Source of the DNA: Chryseobacterium sp. CH25
GTDB taxonomy: Bacteria > Bacteroidota > Bacteroidia > Flavobacteriales > Weeksellaceae
NCBI RefSeq assembly: GCF_004119455.1
Contig: NZ_NRQT01000010.1
Coordinates: forward strand, 108,892 to 172,891
Length of the DNA stretch: 64,000 nucleotides
Reading direction: 5' to 3'
Of this stretch, positions 9,284 through 19,191 are shown one piece after another. Made by a program: the position numbers and the translations under genes. The stretch's first letter is position 1; each line of letters starts with the position of its first letter. The notes under the pieces were generated by a model. The model did not search any database and was not told the origin of the DNA. It saw nothing but the letters and a program-made list of their open reading frames with translations.

Positions 9284-10219
9284 ATGCTATTAGAAATAAA
9301 CAATTTATTCTTCTCTCACACTAAAGAAAAACCGCTGTTTCAAAACCTTAATTTAAGATTTGAGGCTAATAAAATTATTGCTCTGGCTGGAGAAAGCGGT
9401 TGCGGAAAATCTACTCTTTTAAGCCTGGTATATGGACTTCTTGATTGGGAAAGCGGAGATATCCTTTTTAACGGAACCAAACTGTTAGGTCCCAAAGGAA
9501 ACCTTGTTCCGGGTGAAGCTGAAATGAAGTTTGTAGCACAGAATTTTGACCTGATGCCTTATGCTACTGTGGCTGAAAATGTAGGTAAATTTATTTCTAA
9601 TATTAATTTAAAAAAGAAAAGAGAAACTGTTATGGAACTTCTTGAAGTGGTGGGACTTCAGGAATTTGCTGATATACTTCCTAAATATCTAAGTGGCGGA
9701 CAGCAGCAAAGAGTAGCTATTGCAAGAGCTCTTTCTGTAATGCCTAAGCTACTGGTCCTTGATGAGCCATTCAGTAACCTTGATTTTCCAAGGAAGATTG
9801 AGCTTAGAGAAAGACTTTTCCGATATGTAAAGGAACATCAGATTTCTCTGGTTATTTCTACCCACGAACTTCAGGATATCATGCCATGGCTGGATCAGAT
9901 TGTGATTCTGCAGAATGGAAGACTCATTCAAAATGACAGTCCGGAAGAAACCTACAAAAATCCTTACAACTCTTATGTTGCCAAATTATTTGGTGAAGTG
10001 AATATCTTCAGTGAAGCCGAAGCGGCAGACTTCCAGCTTTCAAAATTCTTCTATTATCCAAAGGGAATAAAAGTATCTGAAAACGGAATCGAAGCAGAAG
10101 TTCTGGAAAGTAGATTTGCAGGAAATTATTACTGGAATAAAATTAAAACAAGAAATAAGGAACTGGTGATGTATACTGATGATAAACTACATGATTCAGT
10201 TAATATCTCATTCATTTAA
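9284..10219 (+). CDS. ABC transporter ATP-binding protein
   Basis: The 311-residue ATPase has Walker A GESGCGKST (36-44), signature LSGGQQQRVAIARAL, Walker B LLVLDEP, and a switch His in STHE. A C-terminal extension of about 80 residues follows the nucleotide-binding domain. It resembles the regulatory tails of importer ATPases of the FbpC/PotA type, which is the closest class by eye. No permease or binding-protein gene is adjacent, so substrate and direction are unknown. Confidence 0.88.
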   Translation: MLLEINNLFFSHTKEKPLFQNLNLRFEANKIIALAGESGCGKSTLLSLVYGLLDWESGDILFNGTKLLGPKGNLVPGEAEMKFVAQNFDLMPYATVAENVGKFISNINLKKKRETVMELLEVVGLQEFADILPKYLSGGQQQRVAIARALSVMPKLLVLDEPFSNLDFPRKIELRERLFRYVKEHQISLVISTHELQDIMPWLDQIVILQNGRLIQNDSPEETYKNPYNSYVAKLFGEVNIFSEAEAADFQLSKFFYYPKGIKVSENGIEAEVLESRFAGNYYWNKIKTRNKELVMYTDDKLHDSVNISFI

Positions 10220-10383
10220 ATTGAAGAGAACTGAAACAGCAAAACACCTAATGTTTCAGCCCTAATCATCCCAACTTCCATAGCCTTCATAAGCCATCGA
10301 TAAAAAACACATAACTTATACGTTTCCTTACACTTATCAATAAAAAAAATACAAACATAAGAATCAGGTATTAAACTTTTTCT

Positions 10384-10391
10384 TACATTTG
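10384..10391 (+). promoter_or_regulatory. Putative -7 element with no protein gene downstream
   Basis: TACATTTG matches TAnnTTTG. Reading right from it, the only structure before the convergent yjdM gene is the hairpin at 10445-10491, so it may drive a small RNA. Confidence 0.45.
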
Positions 10392-10397
10392 TATTTC

Positions 10398-10507
10398 CAC
10401 AGCATAAGGAAATTATTGGTTATTTCTCTTTCTGCCTTTTAGACGGACATTAGCAATCTTGCAATTAAGTCTTTGAAAGATTACACTGTCCAATTTTTTC
10501 CTTTTTT
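10398..10507 (+). ncRNA. Candidate small RNA
   Basis: The proposed transcript begins about 7 nt after the TACATTTG site. It holds a small bulged hairpin around 10410-10432 and a long stem in which GGACA (10445-10449) pairs with TGTCC (10487-10491). Inside that stem AATCTT pairs with AAGATT, and a T-rich tail runs to 10507. Layout and size (about 110 nt) would fit a 6S-like or other small RNA, but I cannot assign a family by eye. No open frame with coding character is present. Confidence 0.35.
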
Positions 10508-10541
10508 ATGGGCTTCGGTCCATATCAAAAGTGAATTGTAA

Positions 10542-10886
10542 TTATGCTTTCTTCACAAATTCCGACTTTAAAGCCATTGCTCCGAAACCATCAATCTTAC
10601 AATCGATATTGTGATCACTTCCCGGTCTTAAACGGATATTTTTCACTTTAGTTCCAGCTTTTACCGGTTTTGGTGCTCCTTTTACAGGAAGATCTTTTAC
10701 TACTACTACAGAATCTCCATCCTGAAGTTCATTTCCGTTAGAGTCCAATATTTTCCCTTCGTTTGCTGCTTCAGAAGCTGCTTCTTCAGGATTCCATTCG
10801 TAGAAACACTGAGAACATACCATCATGTTATCACTCGGGTAAGTAAACTCGGAGCTGCATTTCGGACAAAGTACTGTATCACTCAT
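10542..10886 (-). CDS. yjdM: Zinc-ribbon protein of the YjdM/PhnA family
   Basis: The 114-residue cytosolic protein has an N-terminal zinc ribbon with Cys7, Cys10, Cys24 and Cys27. It is followed by a small beta-barrel domain (DSNGNELQDGDSVVVVKDLPVKG) and a conserved end with GAMALKSEFVKK. It belongs to the family once called PhnA or 'alkylphosphonate utilization protein', although no phosphonate genes are nearby and the real function is unclear. It has its own promoter at 10901-10932. Confidence 0.9.
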   Translation of the reverse strand: MSDTVLCPKCSSEFTYPSDNMMVCSQCFYEWNPEEAASEAANEGKILDSNGNELQDGDSVVVVKDLPVKGAPKPVKAGTKVKNIRLRPGSDHNIDCKIDGFGAMALKSEFVKKA

Positions 10887-11332
10887 ATTTTAATTTTTTG
10901 CAAAGGTAGGGCTTTTTCAAGGTTGAAGTCAAGAGGTAAAACCCAGTATAGCAGATAATAAGCTGACTTAGTTTTTACACCAACAAGTGAATTAAATAAA
11001 ATTAATTAAGCTAAATGTAAAGAAAATGAAAGATATTGATAAACATAGATATTTTATTTGTAAAGATTTTTCATTTAAGCAAAAACAAGGGCTCATTCGT
11101 CACTAAATAAAAAGGTATCTTAACCAACTAAAAAATGTGAATATTAAGATAAGTCTTTACAAATTCAGTATTAAAACTTATTTCTATCATTAAAAAATTA
11201 ACAAACGCAGCAAATTGACTATTCACCATTCACTCCAACCCTAAAACCCTCTAATAGCCAAACTCTCCAACACAATCTTCAACTCTCAACTTTAATTCGT
11301 ATTTTTGCAGATTCAAACAGCGAAGCAAACTT
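10887..11332. other. Intergenic region, no gene seen
   Basis: The left end holds the yjdM promoter. The rest is AT-rich with stops in all frames. At 11200-11234 there is one copy of the dispersed intergenic repeat described at 16491, 23960 and 55031. I see no RNA gene. Confidence 0.5.
10901..10932 (-). promoter_or_regulatory. Promoter of yjdM
   Basis: On the minus strand a TTG (10930-10932) is followed after 21 nt by TACCTTTG (10901-10908), a good match to the Bacteroidota -33/-7 pattern. The start codon lies 14 nt further on. Confidence 0.6.
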
Positions 11333-12537
11333 ATGGAACTTATTCACAGAAACTTGGCGATCGGAATTCACGATGCCTTACAGGAGACATTTTTTGAAAA
11401 AACAAATATGCCGATAAAGTTATTGAAAGACTTTTAAAGGCAAACAGAAAATGGGGAAGCCAGGACAGAGCCGTTGTTTCTGAGATTTTCTACAATATCA
11501 TCCGTTGGAAAAAACGCCTTGAGTATTATATGGGCGAAGGGGTGAAACCTAATAATATTTATAAACTTATCATTGCTTACCTTCTTTGGAGTAAGACCAA
11601 TTATAAAAAGTTTGAGGAGTTTGACGGAATCAAAATTGCCGACATTCTTACCAAGCTTAAAAAGAATACCGTTCCTACAAAAGCAATAGAATATTCTATT
11701 CCGGACTGGTTAGCAGAAACGTTAGAAAAAGAATTGGGAGCTAAATGGGAAAGAGAAATGCTGGCACTAAATGAGCAAGCTCCTACTGTTTTAAGAACAA
11801 ACACCTTAAAAACTACCACAAAGGAACTTATTTCTGACCTTTCAGACGAAGGTGTTGTATCCTTTCCTATCAAAAACTATCCTGATGCAGTGCAGTTGGA
11901 AGAGAAAAAGAATGTTTTCCTTACTACAGCTTTTAAAGAAGGATTATTTGAAGTTCAGGATGCTTCTTCTCAGAAGATCGGATATTTCCTTGATGTAAAA
12001 GAAGGACAGAGAGTAGTAGACGCATGTGCTGGTGCTGGAGGAAAAACACTTCACCTGGCAGCATTAATGCAAAACAAAGGTCAGATTGTAGCTTTAGATA
12101 TTTTCGAATGGAAACTGGCAGAATTAAAGCGTCGTGCTAAAAGAGCCGGAGCTCACAATATTGAAACCCGTATGATCTCTGACAACAAGGTGATCAAGCG
12201 TCTTCATGATAAAGTAGACAGGCTATTGATTGACGCTCCATGTTCAGGTCTTGGAGTTTTGAAAAGAAACCCGGACAGCAAGTGGAAAATCGATCAGGAC
12301 TTCATTGACAGAATCAAAAAAGAACAACAGCAGATTCTTCAGGATTATTCTAAAATGCTTAAAAAAGGAGGAAAAATGGTGTATGCTACATGTTCTATAC
12401 TACCTTCTGAAAACAACCTTCAGGTAGATGAATTCATTAAAAACAACCCTGGATTCAAAATGATTAAGGATGAAAAGGTAATGCCTAGCGAGGGATACGA
12501 CGGATTCTATATGGCATTGATTGAAAGAGTTTCTTAA
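11333..12537 (+). CDS. NOL1/NOP2/Sun (RsmB-like) RNA m5C methyltransferase, frameshifted near its start
   Basis: The natural start is the ATG at 11333 (MELIHRNLAIGIHDALQ). That frame stops after 34 codons. One additional A in the run 11397-11402 would join it to the long frame that continues to 12537, giving about 401 residues. The protein has an N-terminal NusB-like helical part and an AdoMet Rossmann domain (DACAGAGGKT). It also has the two catalytic cysteines of this family, in APCSG and in ATCS. It methylates cytosine C5 in rRNA or tRNA, but the target cannot be decided from sequence. An ATG at 11530 would give a 335-residue truncated form lacking the N-terminal domain. Confidence 0.85.
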
Positions 12538-12563
12538 TTCACTCTACAATACATCAATAAATA

Positions 12564-12598
12564 AAAAACTACTCTATTTTCCGGAGTAGTTTTTTTTT
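12564..12598 (+). terminator. Terminator after the RNA methyltransferase gene
   Basis: An 11-bp perfect stem (12564-12574 with 12584-12594) is followed by a T run. Confidence 0.8.
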
Positions 12599-12728
12599 AT
12601 TTTCCCTTTTCTGAAAAAATGTAACAATTTTTGTAACATTTCAAACATATTGTCTACTAACTGTATAGATTAAACCGTTTTGATGCTGTAAAAAGTTTAC
12701 AATAACTTTACAGCAAATTCATTTATTT

Positions 12729-14395
12729 ATGCAAAAAAGAATTGTTTTCAATTTTCTGGCGATTTTTTTATACTGTTTGTTTTCTGCACAGACATATGAG
12801 ATTCAATACATCAGCTCTTATAACGGAAAAAAAATAACTGATCAGCCTTCTACCATCGTTTGGGTCAATGAAAAAGAAAATTTCATCCTCAATAACACCA
12901 TCAAAGAACAGAGGAGCAGCTATCCTTATGAGATCACTAAAGTAGAAAGACCATCCAATACTATTGTTTCTTACGCTTTTTTAAAACCGGGCTCAATTAT
13001 TTCATCATCCGATACTGAATCTGTAGGAAAACAGGATTTTGAACTCACCAATGAAACAAAAAAATCTTAGGATATACCTGTAAAAAAGCAATTACAAAAG
13101 TCAATTCAAATACCATTGAAATCTGGTACACCAATGATCTGAGCTTAAAAGGCGGGCCATCTGCTTTGGGACAAAATTTAGGGTTAGTTCTGGAAGTGGA
13201 AAGAAATAAAAATTCTTTAATAACAGCCGGATCCATTAAAAAGATAAAGAATACCGGAATTGAAAACATTTTAAAAGGAAACATACAGACAACAGATCAA
13301 CTGGGATACAAAGATTTACTTTGGAGAAGCAGATTTACTACTTTGAATGTTTTTGAAAACGAAATCATCAACTTTTCTGATGCTTCAAAATCTGACGATC
13401 AGATAAAAAGATACGCCAACGGAACCATCATTCTTAAAAAAGTAAAGTTCCCCAATATCACAGAAGGGGAAAATATTTTCGTAGAACTGAAACAACAGTC
13501 CAATGGAGATGCCTATGACAGAACCGGAACCGTTTTTTTTATTCCACAGGATAAAGAAAAGTCTTTTTTCGACGGATTGGAAAAAGGAGCTAAAACACTT
13601 CCACTCTACGAAAATGGAAACGGAAAACAGTATTATGGAATAACCGCTACCGAACAGTACAGCCCTGCCGTGGAAATGATGAGATTCTTTACCGCTTTTG
13701 GCACACAGAAATTCAATCATATTCAGCTTAAAGGAAAAACCTGGCAGACCGTTACTCCTTATCGACAGGACATTACAGAACTGAAACCTTCCTTATCGGG
13801 AAAAGAGCTTTGGATAGGTACCTTTATTGGCAACTATGATAAAGGCGGACATAAAGTAAGCCTTGATATTACTATTCATAAAAGCGACCAGACAGTAAAT
13901 AAAAACAATACAGCTATTCCTTTATTCAATACTTTAAACATCATGGAAATGGCGGGACAGGACTATTCTACAATGTTCAACCAGGACAAAGGACTTCTTG
14001 TTACTTTCAATTTAGATAAAGATCTGAAAAACGCACAGCTAAGATATACCACAACAGGACACGGTGGTTGGGAAAACGGAGATGAGTTTGTTCCGAAAGC
14101 CAATTCTATTTTTGTAGATGGAAATTCTACATTTTCATTTGTGCCTTGGAGAACAGACTGTGGTTCCTATCGTTTATACAATCCGGCTTCAGGAAACTTC
14201 CAGGACGGGCTTTCATCCTCAGACCTCAGCAGATCAAACTGGTGCCCGGGAACAGTTACCAATCCTAATTTCATTCCTCTTGGAGATTTGAAAGCCGGAA
14301 AACACACCATACAGATAAAAATTCCGCAAGGACCTACAGAAGGAACAAGTTTCAGCTCATGGAATGTTTCTGGAACATTACTTGGAACCCTATAA
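12729..14395 (+). CDS. Exported PNGase F-like protein with a GLPGLI-like N-terminal domain, frameshifted
   Basis: The ATG at 12729 opens a signal peptide ending near Ser-Ala-Gln. The first ~170 residues look like the flavobacterial GLPGLI family (ILGYTCKKA, then IEIWYTNDL and a Gly-Pro turn). The C-terminal part resembles peptide-N-glycosidase F, which removes N-glycans from glycoproteins: WRTDCGSYRLYNPASG and SNWCPG correspond to conserved PNGase F segments. The frame breaks at the A run 13058-13064. One extra A restores a single frame of about 556 residues. Enzyme activity is not certain, because I cannot align the catalytic Asp and Glu with confidence. Confidence 0.75.
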
Positions 14396-14403
14396 AAACA
14401 AAA

Positions 14404-14430
14404 CCTTCTTGCATGAGAATTGCAAGAAGG
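14404..14430. terminator. Hairpin after the PNGase-like gene
   Basis: A 10-bp perfect stem (14404-14413 with 14421-14430) is present. The + side is followed by A rather than T, so it may stabilise the 3' end instead of terminating alone. The minus side is T-rich. Confidence 0.5.
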
Positions 14431-14664
14431 TAAAAACACAAATGATGAAAAAAAATTATTTCGAGCCACAAAGTAAGGGCTAAAATTCGCATAATAAATT
14501 ATCATATATTAAGAAATATGTCATTTTTATTTTGTATAGAGGATACACTAATTTGAGCCCAACGAAAAAAATTAATCAAAAACATATTAATCCTTCTAAA
14601 TAGTTAATATTTTTCTTTTAAATAAATTATTTAATTAAAATTATTAACTTATACTAATTTTTCA

Positions 14665-14695
14665 TTGTTATTTATAAACATCCCTTTTACTTTTG
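14665..14695 (+). promoter_or_regulatory. Promoter of asnB
   Basis: TTG at 14665-14667, 20 nt, then TACTTTTG at 14688-14695 matches the Bacteroidota promoter pattern. The asnB ATG is 19 nt downstream. Confidence 0.6.
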
Positions 14696-14714
14696 TCTCA
14701 TAAATAATAAAATT

Positions 14715-16382
14715 ATGTGTGGAATTGTATGTTTATTCGATGCCAAGCAAAAAACTGAGCTATTAAGACCTCAGGTTTTGGAAATGTCAAAAAAGATCCG
14801 TCACAGAGGACCGGATTGGAGTGGAGTGTTTCAGGATGAAAAAGTAGTTTTCTCTCATGAAAGACTTGCCATTGTAGATCCAACTTCCGGAAAGCAGCCT
14901 CTATTTACAAAAGACGGAAAAGTAGTATTAGCCGTAAACGGTGAAATCTACAACCACAGAGAATTAAAAGAAGAATTTCCTGATTATGAGTTTCAGACTC
15001 AATCTGATTGTGAGGTGATTCTGGCTCTTTACAGAAAATATGGAAAAGACTTTGTGGAAAAACTGAATGGTATTTTCGCATTTGCATTATACGACACTGA
15101 AAATGAAGTCTACCTGATTGCCCGTGACCATATGGGAATCTGCCCTCTGTATCAGGGATGGGATAAAAACGGAAACTATTATGTAGCCTCTGAATTAAAA
15201 GCCTTAGAAGGGATATGCAAAAAGATTGAAACGTTCTTACCCGGACATTTGGTATACAGCAAAGATGGAAGTGATCTTCAGCAATGGTATAGCAGAGAAT
15301 GGGAAAGTTTTGACCATGTAAAAGACAACAAAACAGATATTGATAAGCTAAGAAAAGGTCTAGAAGATGCTGTTCACAGACAGCTGATGAGCGATGTACC
15401 TTACGGCGTATTACTTTCCGGTGGTTTAGACTCGTCTGTTATTTCAGCCATTACAGCAAAATTTGCAAGACAGAGAATTGAAAGTGGAGACACTCAGGAA
15501 GCATGGTACCCAAGATTACACAGTTTTGCTGTAGGTCTTGTAGGATCTCCGGACTTAGCGGCAGCACAAAAAGCAGCAGAACATATCGGATCTGTTCATC
15601 ATGAAGTTAACTTTACAGTTCAGGAAGGGCTGGATGCTATACGTGATGTAATTTATCACCTGGAAACTTATGATGTAACAACGATCAGAGCTTCCACCCC
15701 AATGTATCTTTTAGCAAGAGTGATCAAATCCATGGGGATTAAAATGGTTCTATCCGGAGAAGGTTCTGATGAACTGTTCGGTGGCTACCTGTATTTCCAT
15801 AAAGCTCCAAATGCTAAAGAATTCCACGATGAAACGGTAAGAAAACTTGGAAAACTTCACCTGTATGACTGTTTAAGAGCGAACAAAGCATTAATGAGCT
15901 GGGGAATAGAAGGAAGAGTTCCTTTCCTTGACAAAGAGTTTATGGATATCGCGATGACCCTTAACCCACAAGATAAAATGATTAACGTATCTGAAGGGAA
16001 AATTGAAAAATGGGTATTAAGAAAAGCTTTTGAAGATATTCTTCCTGCTTCTATTGCATGGAGACAAAAAGAACAGTTCTCAGATGGTGTGGGATATTCA
16101 TGGATTGATACTTTAAAAGAAGTAGCTGAGAAAGAAGTTACAGATGAGATGATGACTAACGCAAGATTCAGATTCCCGTTAAACACTCCACAAAACAAAG
16201 AGGAATACAGATACAGAACAATTTTTGAAGAGCACTTCCCAAGTGAAACTGCAGCTGCAACGGTTCCATCTGTTCCATCTGTTGCCTGCTCCACCCCTAT
16301 CGCCCTAGAATGGGACGAAGCTTTCAAAAAAATGAACGACCCAAGTGGAAGAGCGGTGAAGGTGCATGAGACATCATATTAG
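14715..16382 (+). CDS. asnB: Asparagine synthase B (glutamine-hydrolysing)
   Basis: The enzyme makes asparagine from aspartate, ATP and glutamine. The 555 residues start with Met-Cys, so Cys2 is free to act as the glutaminase nucleophile, followed by the class II amidotransferase domain (RHRGPDWSG at about 29-37, NGEIYNH at 75-81). The synthase domain carries the ATP-pyrophosphatase loop SGGLDSS at 235-241 and SGEGSDELFGGY further on. Length and order are those of E. coli AsnB. An asparaginase lies far away at 49.3 kb and is not linked. Confidence 0.96.
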   Translation: MCGIVCLFDAKQKTELLRPQVLEMSKKIRHRGPDWSGVFQDEKVVFSHERLAIVDPTSGKQPLFTKDGKVVLAVNGEIYNHRELKEEFPDYEFQTQSDCEVILALYRKYGKDFVEKLNGIFAFALYDTENEVYLIARDHMGICPLYQGWDKNGNYYVASELKALEGICKKIETFLPGHLVYSKDGSDLQQWYSREWESFDHVKDNKTDIDKLRKGLEDAVHRQLMSDVPYGVLLSGGLDSSVISAITAKFARQRIESGDTQEAWYPRLHSFAVGLVGSPDLAAAQKAAEHIGSVHHEVNFTVQEGLDAIRDVIYHLETYDVTTIRASTPMYLLARVIKSMGIKMVLSGEGSDELFGGYLYFHKAPNAKEFHDETVRKLGKLHLYDCLRANKALMSWGIEGRVPFLDKEFMDIAMTLNPQDKMINVSEGKIEKWVLRKAFEDILPASIAWRQKEQFSDGVGYSWIDTLKEVAEKEVTDEMMTNARFRFPLNTPQNKEEYRYRTIFEEHFPSETAAATVPSVPSVACSTPIALEWDEAFKKMNDPSGRAVKVHETSY

Positions 16383-16707
16383 AGGTACGAGGTGCGGGAT
16401 GAAAACTGAACGGTAGAGTGAATGTGAATGATTAATTTAAATGTTCAAAGTTTAAAGTTCATGGTTTAAAGTTATCGTAATACTTAATTTATTCACGATT
16501 CACTGGCGAAGCAAAATTGACTACTGACAGTTATCATCATTAAATTATACCCTTTATACCCTTTTTTCGTAATAATTTATTAATCCTGTAGCAATACGGG
16601 ATTATTTTTTGAATTAACAACAACAATATGGCATAATTTAACTGACAATCAAAAATAATATCTAATAAATAATTATATTTGGAAAACGAAAATATCAATT
16701 ATAAAAA
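16383..16707. other. Intergenic region with a dispersed repeat copy
   Basis: There is no open frame of note. It contains short near-repeats of 'gttcaaagtttaaagttc' type and, at 16491-16525, a copy of the intergenic repeat family also seen at 11200, 23960 and 55031. A weak promoter may lie near 16670 but I cannot define it. Confidence 0.5.
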
Positions 16708-17520
16708 ATGAGAAGAAACCTTACTGTTTTATTTGCCTTATTATCCATCAGTTTTGCTTTTGGACAGGGAAAATATGGCAAATATCTGAACTCAAAAAAG
16801 CTTGCTTTAGCTTATAAAAGCGTGAAAGATGCTGATAAGGATGATTATTACCAACAGTTTTACTGGCTGGTAAAAGCTGAGCAACTTAAGACTTATCCTC
16901 ACCTTAAGGATATAAAGCCTGTAGTACTGTATGAATTTGTAAAATACGTAAACCCTCAGAATCCTACAAAAAAACTGGATAAAAGAGATAAAGAGCTTAG
17001 AGCTACTGCAGAACTATCTTTAAATCAATACTTCAAAAACAAAAATTTCGAGAACAATTCTGTATTAATGTACAACCTTGAAACATATGTAGATCCGTCA
17101 AAAGGACAGTTTTACACTAAGGTTGATCCCGAAAAAATTAAAGAACTGGTTCCTAAAGAATTGTTTGCCTTCAACTCTTTCAACAGAAATTTAGGTGAAG
17201 AAAAGACCTATTATCTTTGGGTTGATAAGAAAAAGGACGATCTTAATATTGTAGACATTATTCCTAGTGAAAAAGATGACAAATCATTCTACACAAGATT
17301 AAGACAGTATCTTCCAAGCTATAAGTTTTCAAAATATGTTCCTACTGTAAAAAAAGGAAACAAAACAGATAAAACGGATATAGAATATTATTACATCATG
17401 CCTTTCGAGCAGAATACAGATAATATTGAATACAAAACAAAGGATTTCAAAAATTTCACATTAAGCCAGTATAGAAAAGCAGGTGACGAATGGAAAGGAG
17501 TAGAAAAGACTAAAAAATAA
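16708..17520 (+). CDS. Exported protein of unknown function
   Basis: The 270-residue protein begins with a signal peptide (RR start, hydrophobic core, cut near Ala-Phe-Gly-Gln). The mature part is rich in lysine and tyrosine and mostly helical at the start, followed by a beta-like segment. No catalytic motif or known domain is visible to me. It is a single gene with its own terminator. Confidence 0.7.
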   Translation: MRRNLTVLFALLSISFAFGQGKYGKYLNSKKLALAYKSVKDADKDDYYQQFYWLVKAEQLKTYPHLKDIKPVVLYEFVKYVNPQNPTKKLDKRDKELRATAELSLNQYFKNKNFENNSVLMYNLETYVDPSKGQFYTKVDPEKIKELVPKELFAFNSFNRNLGEEKTYYLWVDKKKDDLNIVDIIPSEKDDKSFYTRLRQYLPSYKFSKYVPTVKKGNKTDKTDIEYYYIMPFEQNTDNIEYKTKDFKNFTLSQYRKAGDEWKGVEKTKK

Positions 17521-17524
17521 ATTA

Positions 17525-17557
17525 AAAAGTCCTGTGATATATCGCAGGACTTTTTTA
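17525..17557 (+). terminator. Terminator after the 16708 gene
   Basis: The 10-bp stem AAAAGTCCTG (17525-17534) with CAGGACTTTT (17545-17554) is followed by T. Confidence 0.8.
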
Positions 17558-17661
17558 ATTTTATATGGATTTCTTCATCTAAGAATCAAACTGCTTAAAG
17601 CAAGCACTTTTCTTCAAATAAAATAAGTCTGGATGTTTTTGAATATTCCAGCCTATACAAA

Positions 17662-19065
17662 ATGACAGAAACAAGCCCTCAACAGACATCCATAAAGAAA
17701 ATTCTCCCCTTGATTCTGGCTACTGCTATTTTTATGCAAATGCTGGATTCAACTATTCTGAATACTTCTCTCCCATCTATTGCCAAGGATCTTCATGAAT
17801 CTCCATTGAATATGCAGAATGCCATCATCAGCTATGTATTGACATTAGCCGTTTTTATGCCTGCAAGTGGATTTTTGGCAGACCGTTTCGGAACCAAGAA
17901 AGTATTTATTTTCTCGTTGATATTATTCAGTTTGGGTTCTTTGTTCTGTTCATTATCCCAAAACCTTACCCATCTTGTTATTTCAAGGGTTATTCAGGGC
18001 GTTGGCGGAAGTTTGATGACTCCCGTTGGGAAATTAGCACTCATTAAAACCTTCGATAAAAATGAATTGCTGAAAGCGATGAACTTTGCCATTATCCCTG
18101 CACTCATCGGACCTGTTCTAGGGCCGTTGGTAGGAGGTTATATGGTAGATTATCTTTCCTGGCACTGGATATTTCTGATTAATATTCCTATCGGTTTCTT
18201 AGGAATTATTTTAGGATTAAAGTTCATGCCCGACTATAAATCTGATGATGTAGATTTTGACTTTAAAGGATTTTTAATCTTTGCCGCAGCATCTCTCCTA
18301 CTTTCTATTTCTTTAGAACTTTTTGGAAACATGCAGAATATAACACCAGTTCTCATTGTATTTATTATGGGATTTCTGTTTCTGTACTATTACTATAAAC
18401 ACGCTAAAAAAGAAGGACACCCTATTTTCCCTTTAAACTTGTTTCAGGTAAGAACTTTCCGTGTGGGAATTGTAGGAAACTTAGCCACGAGACTTGGGAT
18501 CAGCTCTGTTCCTTTACTTCTTCCGCTGATGATCCAGATTGCTTATAAACAGTCTGCCGTAACTTCAGGATGGATTATTGCTCCCATGGCCCTAACTGCA
18601 ATATTCGGGAAATCATCCGTTATTAAAATTCTGGATAAATATGGGTATCGACAAACATTAATGGTCAATACTTTTATTATCGGAACTTTGATCTGTATGC
18701 TTGCGATTCCTGATATCCACACTTCATTATATTGGTTTGTTCCTATTATTGCGGTATTGGGATTTTTCAACTCTATTCAGTTTACTTCTATGAATACGAT
18801 TTCCATTGCGGATCTTCGGAATTTCCAGACCAGCAGTGGTAATTCATTAATATCCGTTAACCAACAGCTCGCCATCGGTTTTGGGATTGCTTTTGGATTA
18901 ATTGTTTTAAAAATATTTGAAAACTCAGACCTCATCCAGGGCGAAACGCATAATGCTTTCCGGTATACTTTCCTTACAGTAGGAATATTAACGATCTTAT
19001 CAGGATTCGTGTTTAGAAGGCTGCACATTTCAGATGGAAAGAATATGAAGTCCAAAGAAGAATAA
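17662..19065 (+). CDS. MFS transporter, DHA2 family (EmrB/MdtD-like drug exporter)
   Basis: The 467-residue inner-membrane protein has about 14 hydrophobic segments, as in the DHA2 drug:H+ antiporter family. The first helix carries the typical MLDSTILNTSLPSIA, loop 2-3 has the DRFGTKK motif A, and the helix 4-5 region has IQGVGGSLMTPVGKLA and the antiporter motif GPVLGPLVGGY. It probably exports toxic compounds using the proton gradient. No adaptor (EmrA-type) or outer-membrane channel gene is adjacent, so it may work alone like MdtD. Substrate unknown. Confidence 0.9.
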   Translation: MTETSPQQTSIKKILPLILATAIFMQMLDSTILNTSLPSIAKDLHESPLNMQNAIISYVLTLAVFMPASGFLADRFGTKKVFIFSLILFSLGSLFCSLSQNLTHLVISRVIQGVGGSLMTPVGKLALIKTFDKNELLKAMNFAIIPALIGPVLGPLVGGYMVDYLSWHWIFLINIPIGFLGIILGLKFMPDYKSDDVDFDFKGFLIFAAASLLLSISLELFGNMQNITPVLIVFIMGFLFLYYYYKHAKKEGHPIFPLNLFQVRTFRVGIVGNLATRLGISSVPLLLPLMIQIAYKQSAVTSGWIIAPMALTAIFGKSSVIKILDKYGYRQTLMVNTFIIGTLICMLAIPDIHTSLYWFVPIIAVLGFFNSIQFTSMNTISIADLRNFQTSSGNSLISVNQQLAIGFGIAFGLIVLKIFENSDLIQGETHNAFRYTFLTVGILTILSGFVFRRLHISDGKNMKSKEE

Positions 19066-19191
19066 TTAAAGCTCCGTCTATTTTCTTCTCATTTTTACAC
19101 ACTACCCTTCTACTCCAATACGAACTTATCACAGATCAATGCATCTGCCTTATAAGTATGGTAATTTTGTTTACATAAAATCAACAATATT

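Larger units (their letters stand above)
10220..10541. other. Intergenic stretch with a candidate small RNA
   Basis: This stretch has no supported protein. An 8-bp hairpin without a T tail lies at 10231-10259. A promoter-like TACATTTG at 10384 and a stem with a T-rich end at 10445-10507 suggest a short transcript, listed separately. Confidence 0.5.
14396..14714. other. Intergenic region upstream of asnB
   Basis: It contains the hairpin at 14404-14430 and the asnB promoter at 14665-14695. Between them is AT-rich sequence without an open frame of note. Confidence 0.5.

Noticed and set aside
15857..16327. Minus-strand frame of 156 codons inside asnB
   Set aside because: It is antisense to the conserved C-terminal part of asparagine synthase.
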